Shown piece after piece: positions 32,034-40,354 of a stretch of DNA of 57,615 nt; within the stretch, counting starts at the first letter, position 1, and every line of letters starts with the position of its first letter. The notes beneath the pieces were generated by a model. That model was not told where the DNA came from. It worked only from the letters and a program-made list of their open reading frames with translations, and searched no databases. The DNA comes from JANXLS01 sp038227045 (GTDB lineage Bacteria > Planctomycetota > SZUA-567 > H5-PLA8), in contig JBBRQD010000024.1 of assembly GCA_038227045.1 (NCBI GenBank), forward strand, positions 1 through 57,615, given 5' to 3'. A program made the translations under genes and the position numbers.

Positions 32034-33170
32034 ATGAAGTGCTTGATTGTTGGCGGTGGCGGCCCGGTTGGGATCGCGCTGCTTTATATTTTTAAGAATC
32101 TGGGTTGGACGGCGGCGGTCGTCGATCCGCGGCGGCCGATGAATTATCCGCTGCATCAAAAAGCGCTGGCCGGCACCATTGAGAAGTGGACGATTCAGCA
32201 TTATTCAATGCCCGACTTTCAACATCGTGTCACGGTGGAGAAATTCGATGCCGTGATCGATTTGACGCCGACGCTCGACAAGCGCGCCACGCTGACTTAT
32301 TGCGACAACCTTGGAATCCCCTTGATCAACTCGACGATGGTGGATTACAAAGACGATATTCACATCGCCGCGTTCAACTTTATCTGCGAACGCCCGCACG
32401 TGTCGAACAAGGCTCACGTCGCGGCGTCCGGAATGAATCCCGGCGCGCTGAATGCGATGGCCGAAGAAATTATTCTGACGAAACTCGACGGTGAAGCGCC
32501 CGACGAAATCGTGTATTGGGAATACGACAGCACGATTCCGGCCGACGGCAAATTCCCCGGCCCGTCAACCACGTGGTGTCCGGGCGAATCCGGTGCTGAA
32601 ATCGCTGAAGACTGGACCTTCGAAGTGCTCGAAGAAGGTTCGGTGCTGCTGCATGAAGACGCGTTGAGCTGGACGCCGCAGAACTTTCGGGGCATAGGAG
32701 TGCCCTTCAGTCTGATCCCGGTGCCGCCGGACGGCGACGCCTTTTTGTGCGGGCACGAAGAGTGCCTTTACATGGGCTGGCGGCATGACACGGCGGTGAA
32801 ATTCATCTATGGTTTTCACGCCGAAAACATGAAGTTGATCCGCGCAGCCGGTTACGACCAGTCGCCGGAATTGCTGGTGCGCGAAGCCGAACTCGATCTG
32901 AAGGGCCAGGATTTTGTCGGTGTCGCCTGCCGCGACGGCGACGTCTGGCACGGCCAGTATTGCACGCTGGCCAATTCGTGCGAACTGCCCATGGACACCA
33001 ATGCGACCTGCTGGCTTGTGGCGTCAGGCATGGCGGCGTCGGTGATTACGTTGCAGAAATCAAGCGCCAAGCCGGGGGTGTATTTGACTCACGAAATGCC
33101 GGGCTGGATGGAGGCGTTTCGGTCGCTGGTGAAGGTGAATGAGTACCGGGTTCTGGCGTCGGAATGTTAG
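32034..33170 (+). CDS. Saccharopine dehydrogenase / homospermidine synthase-like NAD(P) enzyme
   Basis: 378 residues. The N-terminus is a Rossmann dinucleotide-binding motif (MKCLIVGGGGPVGIALLYI). It is followed by FDAVIDLTPTLDKR and ASGMNPGALNAMAEE, equivalent to the GANPG loop of saccharopine dehydrogenase and homospermidine synthase relatives, which act on amino-acid or polyamine imines. Length fits a catalytic unit of this superfamily. I start at the ATG at 32034 with GGAG about ten bases upstream; a TTG at 32016 is in frame. It stands alone between repeats. Actual substrate (saccharopine, carboxynorspermidine or homospermidine) undetermined. Confidence 0.7.
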   Translation: MKCLIVGGGGPVGIALLYIFKNLGWTAAVVDPRRPMNYPLHQKALAGTIEKWTIQHYSMPDFQHRVTVEKFDAVIDLTPTLDKRATLTYCDNLGIPLINSTMVDYKDDIHIAAFNFICERPHVSNKAHVAASGMNPGALNAMAEEIILTKLDGEAPDEIVYWEYDSTIPADGKFPGPSTTWCPGESGAEIAEDWTFEVLEEGSVLLHEDALSWTPQNFRGIGVPFSLIPVPPDGDAFLCGHEECLYMGWRHDTAVKFIYGFHAENMKLIRAAGYDQSPELLVREAELDLKGQDFVGVACRDGDVWHGQYCTLANSCELPMDTNATCWLVASGMAASVITLQKSSAKPGVYLTHEMPGWMEAFRSLVKVNEYRVLASEC

Positions 33171-33481
33171 GTGTAATCGGCATTTTAAAAAGGCCTCGCA
33201 CAAAGGCACTAAGAACACCAAGAAACACAAAGGTATGGGTTGGGGTTTTTATTTTGTGGATTTCTTGGAATAAAGACTGGTCTTTGAGCGTCTAATTTAT
33301 GGTGTATATTTGGGTTTATTGATACGATAGTTTATATCGTTTTTAGGGCGTGTTGACGCACGATGTGCAACTTCTGTAACGGAAAATGCGAGGCCGAGTA
33401 CAGTTCTAATATTCACAATGTGCTGTCTTGAAGGTGTGTGTTGGGTTGAGGTTACAGCCTAAAAGTGAAAGATGTGCGCCG
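33171..33481. other. Intergenic region with a repeat-like stretch and a small hairpin
   Basis: No gene seen. Bases 33190-33230 resemble the CACAAAGGCACTAAGAACACC-type dispersed intergenic repeat. An AT-rich hairpin, ACGATA-GTTTA-TATCGT (33324-33340), is followed by TTTTT and could be a weak terminator. The remainder is more AT-rich than the flanking genes and probably holds the promoter of the next gene. Confidence 0.4.
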
Positions 33482-34396
33482 ATGCTGACAGATGTGCCGA
33501 CCCTGAACTCTCCCAGCCGAGCCTCCATGGAACAGGCTGTCATTAAGCCGACGAGCGACGACCCCTTTGCGCTGAAACGCGTGACTTTTCAGACGGTTGC
33601 GCCGTTGGGTACTGCGGTGTTTCTGTCCTTCACGGAGCCGGAGCAGCGCGTCGCCCTATTGGAAGACAAGGGGAGCGCGTCGTGGCCGGAGACGCCGGTG
33701 GCGAAACCGGATGACATGCTTGCCGGCCCCGATTTCGATGTCGTTTGCGTGAACGCTGCGGCGGCTGGAGCCGACGTGGTGCAGCGCGCCGAACGCTGGA
33801 TCGATCCCGATGGCGCGTCGGGGCCGAATGCGTCCGTTCTGGTGAAAATGACCGGGGGATGGGTGCGCGCGAAAAATGGGCGCGCGGTTGTTTGCATGGT
33901 GAAAGCGGATTGGGCCGGAATGGTGGCCGCGCTGGCCGATTTTTTCTTCTACGAATGCGAGTTGCGAAAGTTGGAACGCGAGATCACCGCCAATTGGGGG
34001 CGCGCGGAGACGGATTTGCCGCTGGCCGGCGATGTCGCATCCGACGACTTGAAACGGCTGGGCGAAATCGGGACGATGTCCCGCATGGTTCTGACCCGCC
34101 GAATTCGACTGGCGAAACTGGAACGGCCGCTGTACAGATGTCAGGCGCCTCTGCCGCTGCCGGCGCGAAAACTGGCCGCGCGGCTGCGCACGAAATTCGA
34201 CGTGGACGACCGTGCCGAAACGCTCGACGGCCAGATCGAGGTGTACGAATACATCTACGAAATGGCCAATCAGCGCCTGGGGGAATACAAGAACTTCCGG
34301 CGCGAATACATCCTGGAGATTTTGATCGTGGTGCTGCTGGCCAGCGAAGTGGTGCTGATGATCCTCGATTTTATTCGAAATAGTTCACAACAATGA
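33482..34396 (+). CDS. Tail-anchored protein, possibly RMD1/DUF155-like
   Basis: 304 residues. Most of the protein is soluble, ending in a helical segment (DGQIEVYEYIYEMANQRL, then GEYKNFRREY) and one C-terminal membrane helix (ILEILIVVLLASEVVLMILDFI). A coiled helix followed by a terminal anchor is the layout of DUF155/RMD1 proteins, whose role in bacteria is unknown. The start is uncertain: the ATG at 33482 is used here, the ATG at 33527 is an alternative, and neither has a strong ribosome-binding site. The open frame from 33428 is probably over-extended. Its stop region overlaps the extended frame of the next gene. Confidence 0.55.
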   Translation: MLTDVPTLNSPSRASMEQAVIKPTSDDPFALKRVTFQTVAPLGTAVFLSFTEPEQRVALLEDKGSASWPETPVAKPDDMLAGPDFDVVCVNAAAAGADVVQRAERWIDPDGASGPNASVLVKMTGGWVRAKNGRAVVCMVKADWAGMVAALADFFFYECELRKLEREITANWGRAETDLPLAGDVASDDLKRLGEIGTMSRMVLTRRIRLAKLERPLYRCQAPLPLPARKLAARLRTKFDVDDRAETLDGQIEVYEYIYEMANQRLGEYKNFRREYILEILIVVLLASEVVLMILDFIRNSSQQ

Positions 34397-34455
34397 GCCG
34401 GTGGGCGCGTCGATATTCGTGGTCATTTAAGTTTTTGATGCGAGGAGAGTTTGCG

Positions 34456-34956
34456 ATGACATTGCGTGCGTGTTTCTTGATTACAGCATTTCTGATGGCG
34501 AGCGTGTTGTCCAAAGAGTCAATCGCTCAAGATAAAGAAATTGCGGTGGGCAACGTGCCGGAAAGCATCATTTCCGCGGCAAAAGACGCGTTTCCCGGCA
34601 AAATCAAACAATTCCTGACTGCCGAAAAGCGCACCATGGATAAAAAATTAGTGCATTGGTCGCTCGAAATAAAAATGAAAGACAAGACGGTGATCGACGC
34701 TTATTTCAACGAGGCGGGAAAACTCCTGCGCACGGGCATCAGCGTGAAGCCCGCGGATGTGCCACTGGTGGTTCGGGATGCGTTTGAGAAAACATATAAG
34801 GAGTGGCACGTCAGCGAACTCAACAAGGAGACCGATTCGGAAACCAAGACCGACTTTTATAGCGTCGACATCGATAAAGATGGCAAGAAGCTTGAGTTGG
34901 ACTTTACGCCAGACGGCAAGATCGTGAAGGTATTGGAGTTGAAGGACGAGGAATAG
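34456..34956 (+). CDS. Secreted PepSY-like protein
   Basis: 166 residues beginning MTLRACFLITAFLMASV, a signal peptide. Two similar halves follow: about 30-95 (VPESIISAAKDAFPGKIKQ, KTVIDAYFNEAGKLLRT) and 96-166 (VPLVVRDAFEKTYKEWHV, DGKKLELDFTPDGKIVKV). Each has the alpha-beta-beta pattern of PepSY-like domains: a helix, then strands ending in a D-x-x-G-K hairpin. Periplasmic binding or inhibitory role assumed from the fold. The ATG at 34456 has GAGGAGAG about eight bases upstream. Confidence 0.65.
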   Translation: MTLRACFLITAFLMASVLSKESIAQDKEIAVGNVPESIISAAKDAFPGKIKQFLTAEKRTMDKKLVHWSLEIKMKDKTVIDAYFNEAGKLLRTGISVKPADVPLVVRDAFEKTYKEWHVSELNKETDSETKTDFYSVDIDKDGKKLELDFTPDGKIVKVLELKDEE

Positions 34957-35151
34957 CTGCGTCCTTTTGCGCAAAGAGCGAATTGCGATGGACAATTTTC
35001 TGCATACACTCATAATGCGTTAAAAGTTTGAATACTTTGGTCTTTTCGGCGTCTCTCATTCGCCAGAGAAGTGATTTTTTCATGCCCCGAAATAGCAATC
35101 TTTTTACAGTGTGATCAGACGGCACGGGACTTTGAGGAGGTTCAATCGAAT

Positions 35152-35928
35152 ATGGCTGAGACAAGCACAAGCACCACATCGAGCGGCTCCGCGCCGCAGC
35201 CCAACGGCGTGACCCCCATGATCTTTTGGATCGTTTCGGCCGTTTTGGCGTTGGCCATCGGCGGCGTTTACTTTTTGGTGAACAAGGATCTGGACGCCAC
35301 GCGCACAAACGTCAACGATGCGTTGATCGCGTCGAACAAATCCCAGGATGCAAAAACGGAAAAGGCCGTGGGGGATGCCAAGCAGTTGTTAAATGCCGAA
35401 ATCGCGAAATTGCAGGAAGAGAACAAGAAGCTTGCCGAAGCGAACAAAGGCACCGCCGACAGTCTCGCTACGCTGACCAAGACATACGAAGTCTTCGTCA
35501 AGAACGATCTTCCGGTCCTGCAAAAGAAGTCGGACAAACACGACTCCGAAATCGCCACCACGAAAACCGATTTGAGCCAGACCAACGCCAACGTCAACAA
35601 GGTTGAAACCGAAGTCAAATACCTCAAGGAAAACATCGACAAGATCAACGGCAAACTGCTGGCGATCGACAAGGACATCGGCAACCTCAGTTCCAGCAGT
35701 GTCGAGCTCAAAGCGGAACTCAAGAAAGAATACGATGCGATCTCCAAGGAAGTCGCCGAAGTCAACCGGAAAGGCGGCTCGACCCGCGAGGACATGGAAA
35801 AGCTGAAGAACCGGACGCTGGAATTCGAAGTCAAGGTACTGAACGAGCGCGCCAAACAGGCCGCCGCTTTCGCGCGCAAAGGCGATCACAAATCCGCGCT
35901 GGAAATGCTCGACTTCAAAGGCAATTAA
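35152..35928 (+). CDS. Membrane-anchored coiled-coil protein
   Basis: 258 residues. After a Thr/Ser-rich start comes one membrane helix (MIFWIVSAVLALAIGGVYFLV, about 23-42). The rest is a long coiled coil rich in K, E, D and A heptads (KLQEENKKLAEANK, KVETEVKYLKENIDKINGK) ending in AAAFARKGDHKSALEMLDF. No known family. Such N-anchored coiled coils often span the periplasm or act as scaffolds. The ATG at 35152 has GAGGAGG upstream. It precedes a lipoprotein gene by 21 bp, probably one transcript ending at the terminator at 36449. Confidence 0.75.
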   Translation: MAETSTSTTSSGSAPQPNGVTPMIFWIVSAVLALAIGGVYFLVNKDLDATRTNVNDALIASNKSQDAKTEKAVGDAKQLLNAEIAKLQEENKKLAEANKGTADSLATLTKTYEVFVKNDLPVLQKKSDKHDSEIATTKTDLSQTNANVNKVETEVKYLKENIDKINGKLLAIDKDIGNLSSSSVELKAELKKEYDAISKEVAEVNRKGGSTREDMEKLKNRTLEFEVKVLNERAKQAAAFARKGDHKSALEMLDFKGN

Positions 35929-35949
35929 ATTCGGAAAGGGATTCACTAC

Positions 35950-36420
35950 ATGCGCATGTTTTCCAAGAGTGCTTTTGCGTGTCTGCTTGCGATGGCAATC
36001 GCGTTCATAAGCGGATGCGACCACAACCGCGACAAGTACGAAAACTACGAGCGGTCCTCGCCGGTCCAGACGCCGCCGAAACCCTACCCGCTCGTCGAAG
36101 TCAAAGAAAAAGGCTTGAAGTACGCCGTGCTACAACAGGGCAGCCTGGTGACGCAGGAGCTCGACAAATGGAAGGCCGTCAACCCCGAATTTTTCGCCAA
36201 GCTCAGCGGCGTGACGGTCGCGGCCCCAGAGGAAGATAAAACACTGCACAGCGGCCGGGGCTATTTGATTCCGAAGATCGAAGCCAGCGAAAAATTCCCG
36301 GATCGAAAGCTGACGGCGATTTCAGCGAATTACCTCGTCCCGAAAGAACTCAATGGATGGGTTGCGGTGAGTCAGGAAACATTCGAAAAGCTCGCGACGG
36401 AATTCATGACTAAGCCGTAG
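35950..36420 (+). CDS. Small lipoprotein
   Basis: 156 residues with a lipoprotein signal: MRMFSKSAFACLLAMAIA followed by lipobox FISGC (Cys at 23). The mature part has no recognised domain; it contains VQTPPKPYPLVEVKEKG and a central glycine/lysine-rich region. It lies 21 bp downstream of the coiled-coil gene and is the last gene before a strong terminator. Confidence 0.75.
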   Translation: MRMFSKSAFACLLAMAIAFISGCDHNRDKYENYERSSPVQTPPKPYPLVEVKEKGLKYAVLQQGSLVTQELDKWKAVNPEFFAKLSGVTVAAPEEDKTLHSGRGYLIPKIEASEKFPDRKLTAISANYLVPKELNGWVAVSQETFEKLATEFMTKP

Positions 36421-36448
36421 AGCGAACGCAAAATCCACCGAATCAACG

Positions 36449-36478
36449 AAAAACGCCGCGAATCATCGCGGCGTTTTT
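36449..36478. terminator. Bidirectional intrinsic terminator
   Basis: A 7-bp GC stem (CGCCGCG-AATCAT-CGCGGCG, 36454-36473) is flanked by A5 on one side and T6 on the other, extending the stem to 12 bp. It can stop transcription from the lipoprotein gene on the plus strand and from the MscS gene on the minus strand; the two genes converge here. Confidence 0.9.
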
Positions 36479-36516
36479 TGTTCATTTGCACGGATGCGGA
36501 AAATACATTTCGGAGC

Positions 36517-37482
36517 TCACACCGGCGCGTCTCCCGCCGGCCTGACCAGCGGTACCGTGCTCATGCCGCTCCGGCGTCCGCGTTCCATCGCCTGCCGGAA
36601 CAACTCGCTCGAAATCGCCACGCGGATGCGGTCGTTGGGAATCTTGATGCCCTGAGCGGCGAAGGCGCTTTTGATCCGATCGGCAAAATGCGTGCGCAAG
36701 ACGATCTCCTGCTTGGGCAGCACCACGACATCGATGCGCAAATACAGCTCGCCGGTCGAACTGCTTCGCACCCCGACGACTGCGGGCGGGCGCGGAAAAT
36801 GGGGCAATTCATCCGCCATGTCCCGGCAAATTTTTTCGGCGATTGACACGGCTTTGTCGCCGTCCTGCGCGCTTTCGAGCGAGATATCCACGCTGGCTTG
36901 AACGGCTCCCGCCGTGAAATTGCTGACCATGGTGACGGTGCGGTTGAAAATCACATGCTGCGCGCCCGTCGCGTCCCGTATTTTGACCACGCGCAAACCG
37001 ACTTCCTCGACCGCCCCGGTCTTGCCCGCAATCTCGACGAAATCGCCGACCGACAACTGGTCTTCCGCCAGCATCGACAGCCCGGTGATCACGTCCTGCA
37101 CGATCCCCTGAGCGCCGAATCCGATCGCCGCCCCGATCACCGCCGTGCCAACGAGCAGCGAATCGGTGTTGATTCCCCACGCGCTCAGAATCCAGAACGT
37201 GCAGCAAATATAGACGGCGTACTTCAGCGCGCTGAACAGCAGCGACAAAATCGTCTCAATGCGCCGCCGGTGATCCGCGCCGCGAATGCGGTCGATGCGC
37301 CGCTCGAAGCTCCGAATCAACGCCTTCGTGAGCCAGACCAGAACCCAGGCCGCGACTAAGATCAACAGGGAATCGATGAGTTGGCGCAGGCAACGTGACG
37401 TTTCCCGGATGTCGAATTTGAGCTCGTAATCCTGCACCATCCGAGCCCACAGTTTCGACAGCCAGTCTAAGATTCCACTCAT
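36517..37482 (-). CDS. MscS-family mechanosensitive channel
   Basis: 321 residues. Several membrane helices (about 30-130) end in the pore region GTAVIGAAIGFGAQGIVQD. The MscS beta domain follows: SVGDFVEIAGKTGAVEEVGL and RDATGAQHVIFN, then a cytosolic C-domain. Such channels release solutes on hypo-osmotic shock; several homologs are not mechanosensitive, so the role is by family. I start at the ATG at 37482 with GGGAGAG nine bases upstream; the frame extends to 37545. The C-terminal 20 residues are Pro/Val-rich. It converges with the lipoprotein gene over a shared terminator. Confidence 0.9.
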   Translation of the reverse strand: MSGILDWLSKLWARMVQDYELKFDIRETSRCLRQLIDSLLILVAAWVLVWLTKALIRSFERRIDRIRGADHRRRIETILSLLFSALKYAVYICCTFWILSAWGINTDSLLVGTAVIGAAIGFGAQGIVQDVITGLSMLAEDQLSVGDFVEIAGKTGAVEEVGLRVVKIRDATGAQHVIFNRTVTMVSNFTAGAVQASVDISLESAQDGDKAVSIAEKICRDMADELPHFPRPPAVVGVRSSSTGELYLRIDVVVLPKQEIVLRTHFADRIKSAFAAQGIKIPNDRIRVAISSELFRQAMERGRRSGMSTVPLVRPAGDAPV

Positions 37483-37552
37483 CACGCATTCTCTCCCGCG
37501 AATGTTCCCGCGAGAAATTATCGGCAGAATTGAATGTCGAGACAATGGGATT

Positions 37553-37573
37553 GTGGCGGAACGGTCCCGCCAC
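37553..37573. repeat. Short palindrome GTGGCGG...CCGCCAC
   Basis: A 7-bp stem with a 7-base loop (GTGGCGG-AACGGTC-CCGCCAC). It touches the stop codon of the secreted-protein gene at 37573 and belongs to the same class of compact intergenic palindromes as those at 26528 and 48347. Confidence 0.6.
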
Positions 37574-38586
37574 TACTTCCGCGGCCCTTCATGCTCCCCG
37601 GTCGTCTGCACCACTTCGAAATCCGAGCCCTTCAATTTTCGCAGCGCATCCAGCCCCTGGATGCGTTCGTCGGGCGCGACTGAGATGCGCCAGTCTCCGC
37701 CGTTGTCCGCCATGATCATGCCGTACTTCTTCAGCGCCAGCGCGATCGCCTTGGCATGTTTCGGGAACGCGGAAATGTCGACGTCCGCCTTCAGCCGGAA
37801 GCGCTGCCCCATCGCCGCGACGTTCGGATCCATGCCCTTGCCTGCGTGATGCGTCGCCGGATAAATGAATTCCTTGCGTGACCGCTTCAACGTAAAGCGC
37901 AGCGCGTGCTCGACCATTCCCCGTTCGCATTCGTCGTAACGAACCGTGGCTGGAAAAATTGGCAAGCCCGCGGCGTCCGCCGATGTCCAGCCCTTTTGGC
38001 GCAGCGTGTTTGAATTGAGGTCGAACGTCGCTTCATTCGATGCATCCCAGCCCTTGTCGGTCTTGCGACCCTGCCAGAATTCGTACAGTTTTCCGGCGGT
38101 CGGATCGATAAGAATCACATGTCGGTCGCCTTCGCCCACGCGCTGAATTTCATCGAGGTTCTTCTTCTCCATCGGCCAGCCTTCGATGGGCGCAATGTCG
38201 GGCAACGGGTACGGACCTTTGTCGGATTCGCCGCCGTACAACAGAATTTTCACATCGATCTTGGGCTGGTTGGGCGGCACGATCACACACGCCATGTCGA
38301 GGTTGTACTTCAACACTTGCGCCGCGCCGATCCCCGCGATCATCTTCGCCGAATTCGGCAAAACAGGGAGTTTCGAAATGTCCTCGTTCCACGCACTATC
38401 CTTCGGAAAAATCTGCATCGCCGAAAGAATTGCGTCGGCTTCCGGAGTATTGAACGGAACCGGTTTGGTAATCGGCGGCAACGGCGGAAGTTTCCGCCCC
38501 TCGTGATTCACGCGATCCTCGGTGCTCCACACGGCGGCACACGCGATGAGATACAGGCAAGTGCACAACGACAGATATGTTTTCAT
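37573..38586 (-). CDS. Conserved secreted protein of unknown function
   Basis: 337 residues with an N-terminal signal (MKTYLSLCTCLYLIACAAVW). The mature protein has IFPKDSAWNEDISKLPV, DRHVILIDPTAGKLYEFW, FDLNSNTLRQKGWTSADAAG, LPIFPATVRYDE, IYPATH and ALKKYGMIMADNGGDW. I recognise these blocks as those of a widespread family of exported proteins with no established function. They include conserved acidic residues and a His, possibly a hydrolytic or binding site. Length is normal. Start by the only ATG before the signal peptide. Confidence 0.7.
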   Translation of the reverse strand: MKTYLSLCTCLYLIACAAVWSTEDRVNHEGRKLPPLPPITKPVPFNTPEADAILSAMQIFPKDSAWNEDISKLPVLPNSAKMIAGIGAAQVLKYNLDMACVIVPPNQPKIDVKILLYGGESDKGPYPLPDIAPIEGWPMEKKNLDEIQRVGEGDRHVILIDPTAGKLYEFWQGRKTDKGWDASNEATFDLNSNTLRQKGWTSADAAGLPIFPATVRYDECERGMVEHALRFTLKRSRKEFIYPATHHAGKGMDPNVAAMGQRFRLKADVDISAFPKHAKAIALALKKYGMIMADNGGDWRISVAPDERIQGLDALRKLKGSDFEVVQTTGEHEGPRK

Positions 38587-38671
38587 GGAATTCTCCCTTG
38601 TTTGAATATGCTCGATATCCAGATTTATTACAATAATTTCGTGGCTGTGCGATCAGATGTGCCACATCGCG

Positions 38672-40135
38672 TTACTTCTTCGGCTTATTCCCCGCCTTAT
38701 ATGCGTTGATCGCCTCGCGGTAGATTGGACCGTAGAACTTGTCCTTCGGCACGCAGCCGCTCGGGTATTGACCGTACTCGTTGCCTTTAGCGCGCATCAA
38801 CGCGGTGCAGCTTGAGACCGCAATGCACGCCTGTTCATTGCGAATTTTTCCGGTGGCCATGATGTCCTTCACGAAATCCGGATACGCAAACGCGCCGCGC
38901 CCCACGCCAGCCAGCGCGATGCGGCCTTTGTTCACGTTCGCCGCGGCGCACTCCAGAAACAAATGCTGCAGCCACGAATAGCCTGTGCCAATCATCGGCG
39001 TATCCGGAAACGCCTGCTGCATCTCGGCGGCCAGTTTGAAATGCCGCGCCACACCCAGCAGCGGATGTTCGGGCGTCTCGTATCCGTCCAGCGGCGCTTT
39101 CTCAAAAGGCCGGCCGAAGTGCATGTTGTTGTATGGATTGCCCATGGAAATATTGAGCAGGCTCACGCCCAGCGATTTCAGTAGCGCAACCAATTGCTTG
39201 GGCTCGCTCAAATCCGGAGTCTCAGGGTGCAGCGGATCGACACCGAAAGACCACCTATATGGAGTCGTGTACGGGCGCGGCGTGCCGCGTCCGTCGGCGC
39301 CCTTGGTGTACGGCGTAAAATCGCAAATATTAATGCGCGACGCCAGCAGGATGTCCTTGCTGACTTCGGAACGAATTCGGCCGATGACATTCCGCACCAG
39401 CCGCGTGCGGTTTTCAAACGATCCGCCATACGGCCCCGGACGTTCGTGCGACGCCAATAGTTCGTTCAGCAAGTAGCGATGGCATTGCTTGAGATCGATG
39501 AAATCGAAACCGAGTTTCACGACGCGTTTCGCTGCGGCGATGTACGCGTCCTCGACGCGTTTCAAATCATCGTCGCTCAACACGGGATAATCCAGCGGCA
39601 TCGGAATTTTTCCCTCGCCGTTGGGATTCGGTACGAGCGTCGCCGGATCGAGCGAAGGATCGTGCATCGCGATCAGCGGCCGGCGATAACTGTAGCGGCC
39701 GGAGTGCGTCATCTGGCAGCCGACGAGCAGATCGGAGCACGCGTCCGCACCCCACTCCGCGCGATGCTGGCTTCTAAGATCCTCAAGCAGCCGAGCCAAG
39801 TCTGAAAGCGAGCCGTCGTGCACCCAAAGCTGCCGCGCATTGGCCCGCGCTTCATCGAGAATCGCAACGGCTTCACTCCAGATCAGTTTGCAACCCCCGT
39901 TGCCAAAACGCTTCCAGCGCCGAAACGTGAGTTCGCCGGGGCGGCCATCCAACTCGCCATCGCAGCCTTCCATCGGATGGATCGCAAGACGATTGCCCAC
40001 GCGCCGACCGCCGATGACAATAGGTTCAAGCAGCCGCGAGAAATCGGAATCTGTCTCGACAACATCGTCAACACCCAATTGCCGCGCGGCGGCGCGCAGA
40101 TCGTCGGATGATTTATAGTCGAACCATTTGGGCAC
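38672..40135 (-). CDS. Old yellow enzyme family NADH:flavin oxidoreductase
   Basis: 487 residues. The FMN-binding TIM barrel carries LLEPIVIGGRRVGNRLAIHPMEG, MTHSGRYSYR, GFDFIDLKQCHRYLLNEL and YGGSFENRTRLVRNVIGRI, all family signatures. Near the C-terminus, where long members (2,4-dienoyl-CoA reductase type) bind a 4Fe-4S cluster, there is only ACIAVSSCTALM plus a distant GC, so the cluster motif looks degenerate. The start is a GTG at 40135 with AAGGA nine bases upstream; the frame to 40222 has no support. Substrate unknown. Confidence 0.85.
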   Translation of the reverse strand: MPKWFDYKSSDDLRAAARQLGVDDVVETDSDFSRLLEPIVIGGRRVGNRLAIHPMEGCDGELDGRPGELTFRRWKRFGNGGCKLIWSEAVAILDEARANARQLWVHDGSLSDLARLLEDLRSQHRAEWGADACSDLLVGCQMTHSGRYSYRRPLIAMHDPSLDPATLVPNPNGEGKIPMPLDYPVLSDDDLKRVEDAYIAAAKRVVKLGFDFIDLKQCHRYLLNELLASHERPGPYGGSFENRTRLVRNVIGRIRSEVSKDILLASRINICDFTPYTKGADGRGTPRPYTTPYRWSFGVDPLHPETPDLSEPKQLVALLKSLGVSLLNISMGNPYNNMHFGRPFEKAPLDGYETPEHPLLGVARHFKLAAEMQQAFPDTPMIGTGYSWLQHLFLECAAANVNKGRIALAGVGRGAFAYPDFVKDIMATGKIRNEQACIAVSSCTALMRAKGNEYGQYPSGCVPKDKFYGPIYREAINAYKAGNKPKK

Positions 40136-40279
40136 TGTCGTTTTCCTTATAAAGAGCGTCGTCCTCCGCGCACCTCGGCGTCCTCTTGCGGTTAAACCAC
40201 GTTGCTCGAAGTAGCCGCGCATTTTTGATTCAATTTCAAACTGGCAAAAAAACCTTTTTTGTCATACATTCGATGCGCG

Positions 40280-40298
40280 TTGAGTGGTTATCACTCAA
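40280..40298 (+). other. Hairpin in the leader of the TPR gene
   Basis: TTGAGTG-GTTAT-CACTCAA is a perfect 7-bp stem with a 5-base loop. It is 56 bases before the GTG start of the TPR gene and is followed by a second small stem (GGGC-AGC-GCCC, near 40315). It could be an operator dyad or an RNA hairpin. No known regulator is matched. Confidence 0.35.
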
Positions 40299-40354
40299 GG
40301 CTCTACCCGATGCGGGCAGCGCCCGGCACACCAAGACTAGCGAGGAATAACGCG

